Origin: Pelobates cultripes | Lineage: Eukaryota > Chordata > Amphibia > Anura > Pelobatidae | Direction: 5' to 3' | DNA: 64,000 nt | Assembly (NCBI GenBank): GCA_933207985.1 | Contig: OW240912.1 | Span: forward strand, 203,578,748 to 203,642,747 | Shown: positions 23,648-33,890 of the stretch, in pieces | Numbering within the stretch: the stretch's first letter is position 1 | Layout: each line of letters starts with the position of its first letter | The notes under the pieces: model-generated | Database searches by the model: none | Seen by the model: only the letters and a program-made list of their open reading frames with translations | What the model was told of the DNA's origin: nothing | Made by a program: the position numbers and the translations under genes

Positions 23648-24540
23648 TGTGACGAATGCCCTTTGGCCTGGTTGTTTGTCACGAGCTCCTGGAGGGGCCT
23701 GGTAGCCAGCCTTCTGCCCCAGGACTATGGGCCATGGAACGGGCTCATAAAAAGACTTGGTACATGGGATTAATTTGTACTGTTCGGGAACCGAACCACC
23801 TCAAACTATGGACCACCTCTGTGCTTGTTAACCCCTGTTAACCTCTCCTGACACTTCAATCAGTGTGGGATTTAATTGTGTTGCTGGGTGGCTTCCGTTT
23901 GTATGCATTAACATGTGGGAACTGTGGTGGCGGCCATCTTGTTCGCGAGAATGCAGGCAGCATTGTTTGGCCGTCGATCGCATGGAACTAAAATTGGACA
24001 CTGAAACACACGAACACTGCTGAACTTTGACAAAAGCCTGCTTCTTCCCCACTCGTGTCAGGAGAGCGCCATTCGGTAGGTTTATTCATGACGAACAAAT
24101 GCTACCAACAAGCCAAAGAGTTTGTTCAGTATTTCTTTTGCATGAAACTCCCGAAGTTGACCGGCAAAAGCACCAAATGCCCTGGAACTGTTTTGGACTC
24201 TGATCTGTATAGAAGCAGGCCATCTGGCCAGATTAAAGCATTCCAGCTTGTACTCCCAGAACTATGTGCTGTCTAGTTACTGGGAGGGGAAAGGGCTACT
24301 TGCTGTTTCAGCTTGTTCCATCATGGAGGATTCAGCGGGGAAAGCCCTTGTAAGGACTTCAGCTCCCAGGACTGTGTGTCGTCCAGTGGATAGAGCAAGT
24401 CCACTAGCCTGCTCCAGGAAGGAGAGGTTCCAGTCAAATCACGGTGACTCTGGGGGGGAGCTCTGCAGTTTGTCTTGCTGTCCCTGCTAGGAAGCGGTCC
24501 TTGAGAGGTACCCAGCCGGGGTACAGGGAGCTCCTTTACA
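23648..24540. mobile_element. Solo LTR 1
   Basis: An 893-bp unit begins TGTGACGAATG and ends CTCCTTTACA, the TG...CA form of retroviral-type LTRs. It is flanked by perfect 5-bp repeats ATCAC (23643-23647 and 24541-24545). It is GC-richer than its flanks and has no internal coding sequence. A TATA-like ATAAAAAG lies near 23747. Orientation and clade are unknown; there is no similarity to the Gypsy A, B or C LTRs of this window. Confidence 0.8.
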
Positions 24541-24545
24541 ATCAC

Positions 24546-25152
24546 CTCTCAAACTATGTTAATTTAAAGTACAGTCTTTTTGTCATGAGCTGCAGAGTCT
24601 TCAGTACACCTGAATAACCCCTTTTAACAGAATATGTACTATTGACTGAACCTTGACAATGCAACCAGAGATTTTATGACAACATTCTTGAATAAAGGCT
24701 GAATATCAGTCTCTAAGCTCAAATTTATCATCTTCTAGCTGCATAGGTAGTGGAAAGTTGCTAGAAGCTCTTTGATTTTATTATGACTTAAAAATACCAA
24801 GAAGATAAAAAGTGGTAGGAGCAACCCTTTAACTGGGACCTTCACTGGCTGACATACAGGGAGAAATCTGAAGATTGTCAATGGTGTGGTCAGAAAAAAA
24901 CAACCATTCTACATGAAATTTCAGCAGCCAACTGATTCCTCACTAGCCAATGAAAGCACTCACCTGATGTTAATTTCGACTAAATCAAGTCAACTTTCAA
25001 AGACAAAACGCTTCACAAGAAATAATGTCCCCTACCATTTATCTTGTACACAGCATCACAGGGAAAATGGTCTGTTCCAGTGACAAACTTGTCCTTTTTG
25101 AACCATTTAGTGTACATATGGGACACCCATACTAAAAACACTTATGTTGATA
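24546..25152. other. No gene recognised
   Basis: Unclassified spacer between the solo LTR and the DIRS element. Confidence 0.55.
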
Positions 25153-25334
25153 ATTGAAGATTATGCTAGCGTCAGTGTACTTATAATCTTAATTTTAATA
25201 ATGACAGGAGGCGAGTATTTTGCATTTCTCTCTTTACTAAACTCCACAGCAGTAAAGAAAGTGAAACATTTAACCAATGAAAAAATGCAATAGGGAGTAG
25301 GAAGTACCCAACAATTAGGCTCCTCCCCCTCTTT
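25153..25334 (-). repeat. DIRS terminal repeat, 3' end of element
   Basis: The inner part 25201-25334 is the inverted counterpart of 31251-31386. The outer 48 bp (GAAGATTATGCTAGCG onward) has no partner in the other terminus but is repeated in the internal complementary region, as in DIRS1. Confidence 0.85.
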
Positions 25335-25792
25335 CAGAAGCGACATCGTGATAGTAAAATAAAGTTCAATACATAACATCCGAGTAAACACAACAGGTAA
25401 ACGTTCGTAGTGGGATGATGAAGACTGTAATCTGCACCAACGGGTGAACATCTGATCTTCATGTAGTAAGAAGAATTCCGGGTAGAATACCGAAGAAACT
25501 CCAGGGTGGCACCGAATTAAACTGAAATGAGAGTGTGAAATGGGTTAGAATGGGATCTTAGAACTGTTTGTTACAGTGACCTTGGGCCGTCAACAATATT
25601 TTTTAAGGCAAGAGTATAACCAATATATATAGTAACAAATAGTAGTACATACAGGAATATACCAATCCCCGTCTAAGTGTGTTAGCATATGAACAAATCC
25701 CGCTATGACAGATGTAGTGATAGAAATGAGAGATGAGATAGGTTATATCAGAATTCGAATGTTCCCATCTTCCCTAGGGTGGGAAGGGTGGG

Positions 25793-25898
25793 AAAATACT
25801 CGCCTCCTGTCATTATTAAAATTAAGATTATAAGTACACTGACGCTAGCATAATCTTCAATTTTATCACATGACAGGAGGCTTCCTATTTTGCATTTT
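25793..25898 (-). repeat. DIRS internal complementary region
   Basis: 25793-25861 is complementary to the left end (25153-25223) and 25857-25898 to the right end (about 31355-31396). The two meet at a shared AATT. The region spells the head-to-tail junction of the element and is thought to template circle formation during replication. It overlaps the end of the recombinase frame. Confidence 0.85.
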
Positions 25899-28800
25899 TT
25901 AACGCTGTAATAGTGATAATGCCGCGTTGGAGTTCGGGCGGAAATAGAATGTGCGAAACGTGGATTCTCTAGACCAGTCAGCGGAACGTAATATATCTGC
26001 TAGTGAGGCACCCGCTGTGAAAGCTGAGGAAGCCGCCGCCCCACGTACCGAATGAGCGCCGAAAGAAGCGTCTATGCCTGCTAAAGAAAGGATCCACCGA
26101 ACCCATCTGGCTAGGGTGGTAGTAGTGATGGGGACGTGCGGTCGAACGTATGACACGAGGAGTTGCCCTGAGGCTGGAGTCCGTATCGGAAGCGTAACCT
26201 CCACATATCGCCGTAGTGTGGCCACGACGCAGAGTTGTGGATCGGAATTGAAGAAAGGGTAAAAAACCGTCGCAGAGTCAGACTTCGTGCGACGCGATAT
26301 CTGGAATGTGACTCCCTCCGGGGAGACCGAGAACGCGTCTATGTCAAACGCTCGGACGTCCGATACCCTGCGGAATGAGACTAGACAGAGCAGAATTGTC
26401 AGTTTCGCAGAGAGTTGCCGGAGGGAGAGATTGTCGTTGGTCGGCCATTCTCTCAGGAAGCGGAGGACTACCTCGACATCCCAGAGTCGTGAATATTTTG
26501 GTTCCGGAGGTCGTTGTAATCGAATGCCTCTTAGAAGTCTGCATATCAGTGGGTCTTTTCCCACTGGGATTCCCAGTGTGGGAACATGGGCCGCTGAGAT
26601 GGCTGAGCGGACTACGTTAATGGACCTGTATGATCGTCCTGAGGAGAATAGGTGTGTTAGAAAGTTTATGATGGTAGGAATAGAGGCCGTAAATGGATCG
26701 TCGTTCCGTTCCAAGCACCAATTGGACCAGCAATTCCACGCATGTAGGTAGGATCTTCTGGTTCCTGGAGCCCATGAGTCCCATAGGAGGTCCTTAGCAG
26801 CCTGCGATAGTTCGCCGACTTGCCAGGCACCCCGGAAAGAGTCCAAGCCACTAGGGTGAGTCGGTTGGCCAGGACGAGCGGATGAGGGCTCCCTTTCGGA
26901 TCTGTGAGAGTATGTTCGTGAGAGGGTAGTAGGAGAGGGTCCTTGTAAGATAGGGCTAGGAGGTCCGGAAACCAAGGTTGTCCTGTCCATAGAGGTGTGA
27001 CGAGTAGCAGGGATACCCCCTGCTGTCTCAGGTAGTGAATGGTCCGTGCTATCATGGCGAAGGGGGGAAAGGCATATGCTCCCGTGATCGGCCATGGTTG
27101 TAGGAAGGCATCCGTTGCTTTGCTCTCCGGGTCTGGGAGCCAACTGAAATATGCTTGCGTTTGTCTGTTGTTGCGAGACGCAAACAGATCTAGGTGAAAT
27201 GGACCCCGGTGTGCCGCTAGACCCTGGAAGATGTGTGGATCCAGTTTCCAGTCGCTGGCATCCCTCCAGTGGCATGAAAACCAGTCCGCTGTGAGGTTCG
27301 TTTCCCCGGGAAGGTATTCTGCTTTGAGGGAGATATTGCGGGGTAGGCAGAAATCGAAGATCTCCTTCGTTATTTCCGAGAGGATCCGGGATCGGGCACC
27401 TCCCAGGCGGTTGATGTAGTGGACTGCTGAGATGTTGTCCATCCTTAGGAGGATGCAGCAGTCCATCTTTTCTTTTGCCAAGCTGCGGATGGCAAATGAA
27501 CCTGCCAGGAGTTCTAGGCAGTTTATGTGTAAGTTGAGGTCCTGGGAGGTCCAGGTCCCGCCTGTTGACGTGCCTGCGCCTGTGGCGCCCCATCCCCAGA
27601 GGCTGGCGTCCGATTCCAGAACTAAGTTGGGCGTGCTCCCGAAGATGGCCCGACCGTTCCATGCTTCCATGCTGTCCAGCCACCATCTGAGTTCGTCCCT
27701 GACCTCCTCCGTGACCGGGATTGGTTGGTCGTAGGATGGGTTGTGTCTGAGGAAGGATGCTTTGAGGCGTTGCATTGCCCTGTAGTGAAGTGGGCCCAGA
27801 AAGATCGCCTGTATGGAAGCTGAGAGGAGTCCCACTATTCGAGCAAGGGAGCGGAGTGGAATGGTGTGGGCGCGAATGGTCTTGCGCAATTCTTTGCGAA
27901 TATTCGAGATCTTTGATGCAGGTAGCCGTAGGGTGCTCGTGGTGGAGTCTATCTCGAAACCTAGAAATTGCACCGTTTGGGATGGTGACATGGCTGACTT
28001 TTGAAAGTTCACCATGAAGCCCAGGGATGATAGCAGGTCCGTGGTATAGTTTGTGTGTTGCGTCAGTCTGGACTTGTCGGAACAGAACAGAAGGAGGTCG
28101 TCCAGGTATATAATGCAATGAATTCCTTGTGCGCGAAGATGAGCAACTACTGGCTTCAGCAGTTTGGTGAAGCACCATGGAGCCGAGCTGAGGCCAAAGG
28201 GAAGGCATGTGAATTGCCAGGGGTGATTCTGCCAGTGGAATCGTAGGAATTTTCGGCAGGACAGGTGGACGGGTACTGAGAAGTATGCATCCTTTAGGTC
28301 CAATCTCGTGAACCAATCTTTGTCCTGTAGTAGGTCTCTCAGGAGGTGTATGCCTTCCATCTTGAAGTGTCTGTACGTGACGTATTCGTTGAGTCTTTTT
28401 AAATTTATGATGGGTCGAAAATCCCCTGATTTTTTCTTTACCAGGAATATGTTGCTGAAAAAACCATGAGGTCCGGAGGCTGGTTCTATTGCGCCTTTCG
28501 ATCGAAGTTCCATCAACTCGTTGTGTAGGAGTTCGGCGTCTTCTGTCGAGCATTTGATCGGGTGCGGTATGACTGTTTGCTGTGGGTGTGACGTGAAGTC
28601 GATGATGTACCCTTGAACAGTTTGTAAGATCCATGCGTCTGTGGAGATGGTCTGCCATTCCTGAAAGAACAAAGATATGCGACCTGCTGGGCGGAGAGTA
28701 AGGTAATGCGTTAGGTGATTGCTTACCTGTGGAGAAACGTGCTCTGCCTCGGGTACGTGGTCCACGGCCTCTATCCGCTCCTCGGGTATATGAGGAGTGT

Positions 28801-30071
28801 TGTCTGTATCCCACTTCTGGGTAGAAAGAGTGAGGTCTTGAGGTACGGGGGCCTGAAGGCCAGAATCGGCTGGCAGCACGGCCCCTTTGGCGGCCAGCCC
28901 GTCCAAAAACACCCCTGGTGGGGTTATGTCTAAAAACTCTCCTCATGGAGGACTGAGCTTTGTTCAGGGAAGTAAAGATATTTACATGCTTGTTCAAGTC
29001 CTTGAGGAAAGGATCGCCAAATAGTTTGCCCTGTGCCAGAGGGCCTAATTCCTTGGTGCCCAATTCCACCAACTTTCCGTCGATACGGAGTAGTGCTGCC
29101 TTGCGCCGCTCGGAGGAGAGGGCTGTATTCGTGTTACCCACAAAGCAAAAACATCTTTGTGCCCACTCCCGAACATCATGAGCCCATTCGCGAACCATGG
29201 TCGCGTCAAATTGGTCTGCCTTTGTGAGGGCATCGTCTGCCAGGTACATGATCCTGGAAAGTGGTCCTATTGAGTCTAGCAGTTTGTCTTGGACTGCTCT
29301 GAAACCCTTCTCCACGCCTTTGCGTGGGTCCCGGCCACCTCGGGACATGAAGGTGGTCATCACCTGGTCAAATTCTGGTGTCTCTGCCACGTGATCGGGT
29401 AGAGAAGGTCTTGGACATTCGGACCGTAGTCGGTTGCGGACTGTCTTGTCCATGGACTTTCTCAGCCAAAGATGCATGAATTTTGCAAGATGATCTGGGG
29501 GTGTCCAGTCCCCTGAACGAGGGTGTCTTAGGTTCCTCGGATCAAATAACTTCTGACCTGATGGGTCAAAGATGGCGTCCTCGTCTTCCTGCGGATTATC
29601 TATGGTGTCCTGTAGTTGGGAGTCTCCCAGTAGCGTATGCGTGACGAGTGCAGGTTGGGACTCGGACTCGGAGCCCCATGGGTCCTCGTAGGAGTCTGAC
29701 CCCTCCGCCTGCCATTCATCTAGAATCGCCAAGGACTTTTTGTGTGCATCCTCCTCATCCGAGGAGTAATCAGGTGGCGGGGGCGGGGTAGTGTCCTGTG
29801 AGGGCTTAAGCCTTTTTGCGGGGGTTTTACCCTTGGTCGGGTTCTGTTGGCTCTTTTCCCCTTTCCAATGGCGTTTGCCGGTGGGGGGTTCGTGGCTCGT
29901 ATGCGGTTCAGAATCTTCGGAATCCGAATCATGTAGGGACCGGTGGGTTTTTGATGGTTTCCTCTTATCGGCATTAGAGGCCATCATTATGGAGAGGGCT
30001 TTCTCCATGGAGGCTGCTACTGCCTCATTAATCATTGTTTGGAGGTCTGCTGAATTTTGAGCAGCTTCCAT
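25899..30071 (-). CDS. DIRS Gag-like protein and tyrosine recombinase in one open frame
   Basis: The start is taken at the ATG reading MEAAQNSADLQ (30069-30071); the frame is open further upstream, but that part is low-complexity. The first 500 or so residues are Gag-like: a coiled N terminus, an acidic serine-rich stretch, proline-rich DTTPPPPPDYSSDEED and a basic RGADRGRGPRTRGRAR region. The middle, about 28500-26810, is out of phase with RT/RNase H and looks like a shadow of it. The last 302 codons (from about 26807) are a tyrosine recombinase: catalytic Arg in VSFRRVSD, Lys in RRTKSD, HSVRG (HxxR), Trp in SADW and nucleophile Tyr in FRTFYF. In DIRS elements the recombinase integrates the circular DNA copy. 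There are no in-frame stops. Whether Gag and recombinase are made as one polypeptide is unknown. Confidence 0.85.
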   Translation of the reverse strand: MEAAQNSADLQTMINEAVAASMEKALSIMMASNADKRKPSKTHRSLHDSDSEDSEPHTSHEPPTGKRHWKGEKSQQNPTKGKTPAKRLKPSQDTTPPPPPDYSSDEEDAHKKSLAILDEWQAEGSDSYEDPWGSESESQPALVTHTLLGDSQLQDTIDNPQEDEDAIFDPSGQKLFDPRNLRHPRSGDWTPPDHLAKFMHLWLRKSMDKTVRNRLRSECPRPSLPDHVAETPEFDQVMTTFMSRGGRDPRKGVEKGFRAVQDKLLDSIGPLSRIMYLADDALTKADQFDATMVREWAHDVREWAQRCFCFVGNTNTALSSERRKAALLRIDGKLVELGTKELGPLAQGKLFGDPFLKDLNKHVNIFTSLNKAQSSMRRVFRHNPTRGVFGRAGRQRGRAASRFWPSGPRTSRPHSFYPEVGYRQHSSYTRGADRGRGPRTRGRARFSTGKQSPNALPYSPPSRSHIFVLSGMADHLHRRMDLTNCSRVHHRLHVTPTANSHTAPDQMLDRRRRTPTQRVDGTSIERRNRTSLRTSWFFQQHIPGKEKIRGFSTHHKFKKTQRIRHVQTLQDGRHTPPERPTTGQRLVHEIGPKGCILLSTRPPVLPKIPTIPLAESPLAIHMPSLWPQLGSMVLHQTAEASSCSSSRTRNSLHYIPGRPPSVLFRQVQTDATHKLYHGPAIIPGLHGELSKVSHVTIPNGAISRFRDRLHHEHPTATCIKDLEYSQRIAQDHSRPHHSTPLPCSNSGTPLSFHTGDLSGPTSLQGNATPQSILPQTQPILRPTNPGHGGGQGRTQMVAGQHGSMERSGHLREHAQLSSGIGRQPLGMGRHRRRHVNRRDLDLPGPQLTHKLPRTPGRFICHPQLGKRKDGLLHPPKDGQHLSSPLHQPPGRCPIPDPLGNNEGDLRFLPTPQYLPQSRIPSRGNEPHSGLVFMPLEGCQRLETGSTHLPGSSGTPGSISPRSVCVSQQQTNASIFQLAPRPGEQSNGCLPTTMADHGSICLSPLRHDSTDHSLPETAGGIPATRHTSMDRTTLVSGPPSPILQGPSPTTLSRTYSHRSEREPSSARPGQPTHPSGLDSFRGAWQVGELSQAAKDLLWDSWAPGTRRSYLHAWNCWSNWCLERNDDPFTASIPTIINFLTHLFSSGRSYRSINVVRSAISAAHVPTLGIPVGKDPLICRLLRGIRLQRPPEPKYSRLWDVEVVLRFLREWPTNDNLSLRQLSAKLTILLCLVSFRRVSDVRAFDIDAFSVSPEGVTFQISRRTKSDSATVFYPFFNSDPQLCVVATLRRYVEVTLPIRTPASGQLLVSYVRPHVPITTTTLARWVRWILSLAGIDASFGAHSVRGAAASSAFTAGASLADILRSADWSRESTFRTFYFRPNSNAALSLLQR
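26666..28912 (-). CDS. DIRS reverse transcriptase / RNase H
   Basis: A 748-aa open frame overlapping the Gag/recombinase frame in another phase. RT signatures: FRPIINLKRLN (about residue 165), LDLKDAYFSVPV (204), LPFGLSSAPW (237) and the catalytic IYLDDLLLF at 268-276. The RNase H region begins at LESDASLWGWG (about 425) and continues through NCLELLA and MDNISAVHYINRLGG. The C-terminal third ends with a LANRLTLVAWTLSG segment typical of the end of DIRS RT proteins. The true start may lie upstream of the ATG at 28912, through the gag overlap. No stop or frameshift was seen. Confidence 0.9.
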   Translation of the reverse strand: MFLDGLAAKGAVLPADSGLQAPVPQDLTLSTQKWDTDNTPHIPEERIEAVDHVPEAEHVSPQVSNHLTHYLTLRPAGRISLFFQEWQTISTDAWILQTVQGYIIDFTSHPQQTVIPHPIKCSTEDAELLHNELMELRSKGAIEPASGPHGFFSNIFLVKKKSGDFRPIINLKRLNEYVTYRHFKMEGIHLLRDLLQDKDWFTRLDLKDAYFSVPVHLSCRKFLRFHWQNHPWQFTCLPFGLSSAPWCFTKLLKPVVAHLRAQGIHCIIYLDDLLLFCSDKSRLTQHTNYTTDLLSSLGFMVNFQKSAMSPSQTVQFLGFEIDSTTSTLRLPASKISNIRKELRKTIRAHTIPLRSLARIVGLLSASIQAIFLGPLHYRAMQRLKASFLRHNPSYDQPIPVTEEVRDELRWWLDSMEAWNGRAIFGSTPNLVLESDASLWGWGATGAGTSTGGTWTSQDLNLHINCLELLAGSFAIRSLAKEKMDCCILLRMDNISAVHYINRLGGARSRILSEITKEIFDFCLPRNISLKAEYLPGETNLTADWFSCHWRDASDWKLDPHIFQGLAAHRGPFHLDLFASRNNRQTQAYFSWLPDPESKATDAFLQPWPITGAYAFPPFAMIARTIHYLRQQGVSLLLVTPLWTGQPWFPDLLALSYKDPLLLPSHEHTLTDPKGSPHPLVLANRLTLVAWTLSGVPGKSANYRRLLRTSYGTHGLQEPEDPTYMRGIAGPIGAWNGTTIHLRPLFLPS

Positions 30072-30374
30072 ATTGAGGTTAATACATTTCTGGCACAGGG
30101 AAATATTATAAAATAGAGAATTAGAGGTCAGTTCAGCTGTATATTTTATATGAATAACACTATGCTGGCCCTGACAGGGTACCGTAGTGTGTAATATATA
30201 TAGAGCAAAACAAACCCCAGCAGGGTGTGTGGTGGTGATGGTACAATGGACTCCAGCAGAGTCTGGTTTTAGGGTGTAATAAAGATCCCAGCAGGATCTA
30301 AGCTGCCTAGGCAGGCAAAGGGTAACTGCACTAAAGCAGTAATACAAAATAATAAGGTGATAAAATAAGATAAT

Positions 30375-30410
30375 AGAAAATAATAATAATAATAATAATA
30401 ATAATATTAA
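30375..30410. repeat. (AAT)n microsatellite
   Basis: About ten ATA/AAT units within the DIRS 5' leader. Confidence 0.9.
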
Positions 30411-30439
30411 TAAAATTAATAATATTGGTGACACCACAC

Positions 30440-31250
30440 TATAGGGCTTTAGTATTTCTGGGCCTCACCCAGGATCACAGAGGAGGCCACAAGGCGACCT
30501 CTACAAGCAGCACAAAAAAATAGGGCAGCACCCTTAACAGACACAGGGTTATGATCCCTTAAGTGTCTGGATACAGCAGTTTGTATTTTTATGAGGACGG
30601 ACTGACCTCCAGGAATAAACCGAGCTGTCTCCGGTCGTTTGCTCGCGGAACTGAGCGGGTACTCAAAATGGCGGCCGCAATCTCGCGAGACGCGAGATTG
30701 CAAATGGCCGCCGCGAGAATGCCGGCGGGAATGGGAGCCGCGCTCTGTAGATGCGCGGCAACAGAGCCGGCGAGGCGGGTGAAAGGGGGCCAGGAAAGAG
30801 GCAAGGTGTCCGACGGAGAAATCCGTTGTGCGGCTGATTTCTACCGCGGGCGGGACATAGGCTATGCGGCCTGGTCTCTCCGCGGGCGGGGGAAAAAGGA
30901 AAGTTAGGCGGGAAATCGGGCAGCAAGAGATCACCTCATAAAGAGGTACAACCAGGGGAAAAAACGAGCAGCGCGGTTACCAAGGGGGGGGAGGGGGGGG
31001 CGGTGGGGGCCCCAACTACTACACAAAGAAACTACAAAGTGTGTCAGAAGTAAATAATAATCCCTGAGGAAAATATAATAAAGTGTAAATTATAAGTGTA
31101 TGAGGTAAAGCATGTAGAGAAAGCTGCAAGCTATAAAATAAACTTCAAATTATAGTAACATCCAATAAAAAATCAATAAATTCAATATATATATATACAT
31201 ATACATTTGGAGCCAAAAAACTCTGACCTGTCTGCGATGGAGCAGTAAAG
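30440..31250 (-). other. DIRS 5' leader, GC-rich part
   Basis: Between the terminal repeat and gag. It holds an inverted pair of CAATCTCGCG / CGCGAGATTG (about 30678 and 30690), CpG-rich DNA to about 30870 and a poly-G tract at 30985-31010. It probably contains the promoter and leader. The three 70-160-aa ORFs here show no family resemblance. Confidence 0.5.
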
Positions 31251-31396
31251 AAAGAGGGGGAGGAGCCTAATTGTTGGGTACTTCCTACTCCCTATTGCAT
31301 TTTTTCATTGGTTAAATGTTTCACTTTCTTTACTGCTGTGGAGTTTAGTAAAGAGAGAAATGCAAAATAGGAAGCCTCCTGTCATGTGATAAAATT
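31251..31396 (-). repeat. DIRS terminal repeat, 5' end of element
   Basis: Inverted counterpart of 25201-25334, with matching blocks AAAGAGGGGGAGGAGCCTAA and GGAGTTTAGTAAAGAGAGAA. It ends at AAAATT, where the element joins unrelated flank. Confidence 0.85.
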
Positions 31397-33412
31397 ACAT
31401 GTGGTACCCAATCGTACTGGTTATCAGTGTGATCACTGAACATTGGAAGGGGTGTCTAATCTAACTATGCTGGGTAGTTGTCCTAGGTAAGCAAACTATT
31501 GTGAAATATCTAGTGGTGCTTATTGTAAACCTTTTTGTAAGCCTAGTAAACCACAGCAGCTTCTAGAAAAGGGATGTTTCTGTGTTTTTAAATGGAAAGG
31601 CCTTGTACTGACAATCTTTTTTTTTTTCCCTGGCACAAAGGCAGCAATCTGCCAGTTAGTAAATGGAATTTTGGTGTGAATTTGCCTCGATGCCAGGAAC
31701 AAACTGGTGTCAGGTTGTGTTAAATTGAGCTGAAAGAGTTTAGTAGGAATACTTGTAGCAATGTAACTTGAAAGATATTGCACTTACAAAATAACATGTC
31801 TAGAAATAAATCAAATGCAGGAGACCAGTAGCTCATTACTCCAGGCCATCTGCATGCAGCAATTTTAAAATAATGACATAATCACCATCTATTTGCAAAG
31901 TCCCCGTATATTCCACATCCCTGTACAACAGACAAAAATAGACTAAAATCTGTTTTCACTTGATAAAGTCCAGTTCAATAAATACATAGATGCATGTAAT
32001 GCTAAAGAGAAACATCAGTCAGTGCATTGAGAAAAAGTTCAGTGAATAAAAAGAGCAATGAATGAAAAGGTTTGGCTTCTGGTTGAGTGACCCGTTGACC
32101 TTTGAAGAGCTGTGCAGTTACCACCTACAAATCTCCCCTTCCTATCTCCAGCTTGTGTAGAGTTTCCTGGGTTCCATCCTTCTTGCTGATTTTGCGATGC
32201 AGAAAGCAAGGAGTGGAGGGCAAGGGCCAGATACGGTGATCCCAACAGTGCCTGGAACACAAAAGCAGCACAAGTGTCAATCAGTCTGATGCAGTATTGA
32301 TTTGTGGAGTCTGAGCCTCTTTGGTTCGATCTGTTACATTCCTTTCATCTTTATGAGGCTCAGTCTTATTGTAGTCACCAGGTAATAGAATGTTCATATC
32401 AAGATGAGTTTTCCACATTACAGTTTCATCTCTCTGCCCGTTTTTGAGGGTTAAAGCTAGAAGAGCCTTTGATTTCCGTATGAGGGTAGACTGCTGTGAT
32501 TACAGTAGATACAATCTCTGGGCTCTGTCAACATTCTGGCATGGGAAAAGGAGATACAAACATAGAATAGGACAGCAGATCGCTATTCCTAGTTTGTTCT
32601 TTTCATACATGCTATAAAAATCCTAGACTCCATTAAAATGGTCTTTTTAGATTCGCTATAGTAATTTTTTTTTTAAATCATTGTATCAGTCCCTTCTTGT
32701 GGGTTGCACCTATGAATCCTATGAATCTTATTGTAAAGAAATATTTTCAGTTAGGAAATCAAAGTAAATTTGCACATTTAGTTTTATTGTTTAATAAATA
32801 TTGCCTGAAACCTACTTTTTCTGAACAGTCAAATTAAAGAAAAATAAAACTAAATTTAGACAGAGCTGTTAGAAATTTGTTGCCCTTGCGCAGTTGTATT
32901 CCTGCTTCTCAGAGGGAAAAAAAAAGCTGTGTTTAAACCAGTGTCAGTTGCTAAGGATATCAACAGAAATGCCTGTCTGTGCTAATTTGCATGTCATGCT
33001 AGGAACTCTGGGATAATTGTGGATTTCTGTGCCCAAAAAGGACTTATCATATATCAGCTTGAGATATACAGGTGATGCATAACAGTAATCTTTATTTTAG
33101 CACTGTGGAGAGTTTTGTCTTGTTTTGGTCTCTCCATTTTGTTTTTGGTACCTAGCTGTATAAATATACACCTCCCAAGCAGTTGGACTGGAGGAAACTG
33201 GCCCTGAGGGGATGTCGCCAATGAAGTGATTCACATCACAGGCGAAGCATATAATTGGTGTTTCCTCCTCTTACTGACACTGCTCTAGTAGTCTTTGCAT
33301 GGTCCTAGTAACTGCTGCACATTGCGAGCAGTCACAACTAATGACTCACTAATATTGTGCTACCCATGGACAATTCATTGGTGTCCTTCTCAGATAACAA
33401 AAGTGGGACAGT
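31397..33412. other. No gene recognised (2 kb)
   Basis: Unclassified, AT-rich. Short ORFs carry no motif. A weak inverted pair near 33218-33250 (GTCGCC ... GGCGAA) was noted but not classified. Confidence 0.55.
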
Positions 33413-33890
33413 AGAACAGGCAGGGCTGGTGCTTACAGGCAAATTAGGCTGCTGCCTAGAGCATTGCTTAAGGGGGCACCGACCTTGGCTTTATGATAGT
33501 TTGTGCCGCGGCCACCCCTCCATCAAGTTAGATTATTTTGAGCATGCCGCCGGCCATGTTACCAGGTGCTCGGAAACACTTATATTGTTGCTCACTTGCG
33601 CCCGGTAGAACACCGGTCCCGCGGCATACACATCAGCCAGGACCGCCCTCCCAGACATCCAATTCGGGCGGTGATGGCCTCAGTGCAAGGGCACTTCAAT
33701 TCTTTGCTCCCACCCCTTCCCCTGCACGTGGAGAGAAGTGGGTGTGAACATAACAGGAAATATGCTGAGAAAGGAGGTGATAGGCAACCAGGCGCAGGCA
33801 AGGAACAGCAATGAAAGTAAGATGTGTGTCAGAGAATGTGTGTTAGTCTGCTTCAGTCAGTATGTTTATGTATGTCACTCTGTATGGGTC

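Larger units (their letters stand above)
25153..31396 (-). mobile_element. Complete DIRS1-like tyrosine-recombinase retrotransposon
   Basis: A 6.2-kb unit with inverted terminal repeats (25201-25334 against 31251-31386), a gag-like frame, RT/RNase H, tyrosine recombinase, and an internal complementary region (25793-25898) that joins the complements of both outer ends. This is the defining DIRS architecture. It lacks integrase and target duplications, as expected for recombinase-mediated insertion of a circular intermediate. Both long frames are free of stops, so the copy may be young or still competent. Confidence 0.92.

Noticed and set aside
26287..29394. Plus-strand ORFs of 60-154 aa across the DIRS element
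   Set aside because: Antisense shadows of RT and recombinase.
30072..30437. N-terminal 122 codons of the long DIRS frame, starting MVSPILLILL
   Set aside because: Covers the (AAT)n microsatellite and leader; hydrophobic low complexity. The Gag-like sequence begins at the ATG at 30069-30071.
33180..33255. Possible hammerhead-like hairpin (CTGAGGGGATGTCGCC ... GGCGAAGC)
   Set aside because: The stem is plausible but GAAA is absent and no PLE tail follows.
31397..33412. Host gene exons
   Set aside because: No splice-framed ORF, conserved motif or codon bias seen; short ORFs only.
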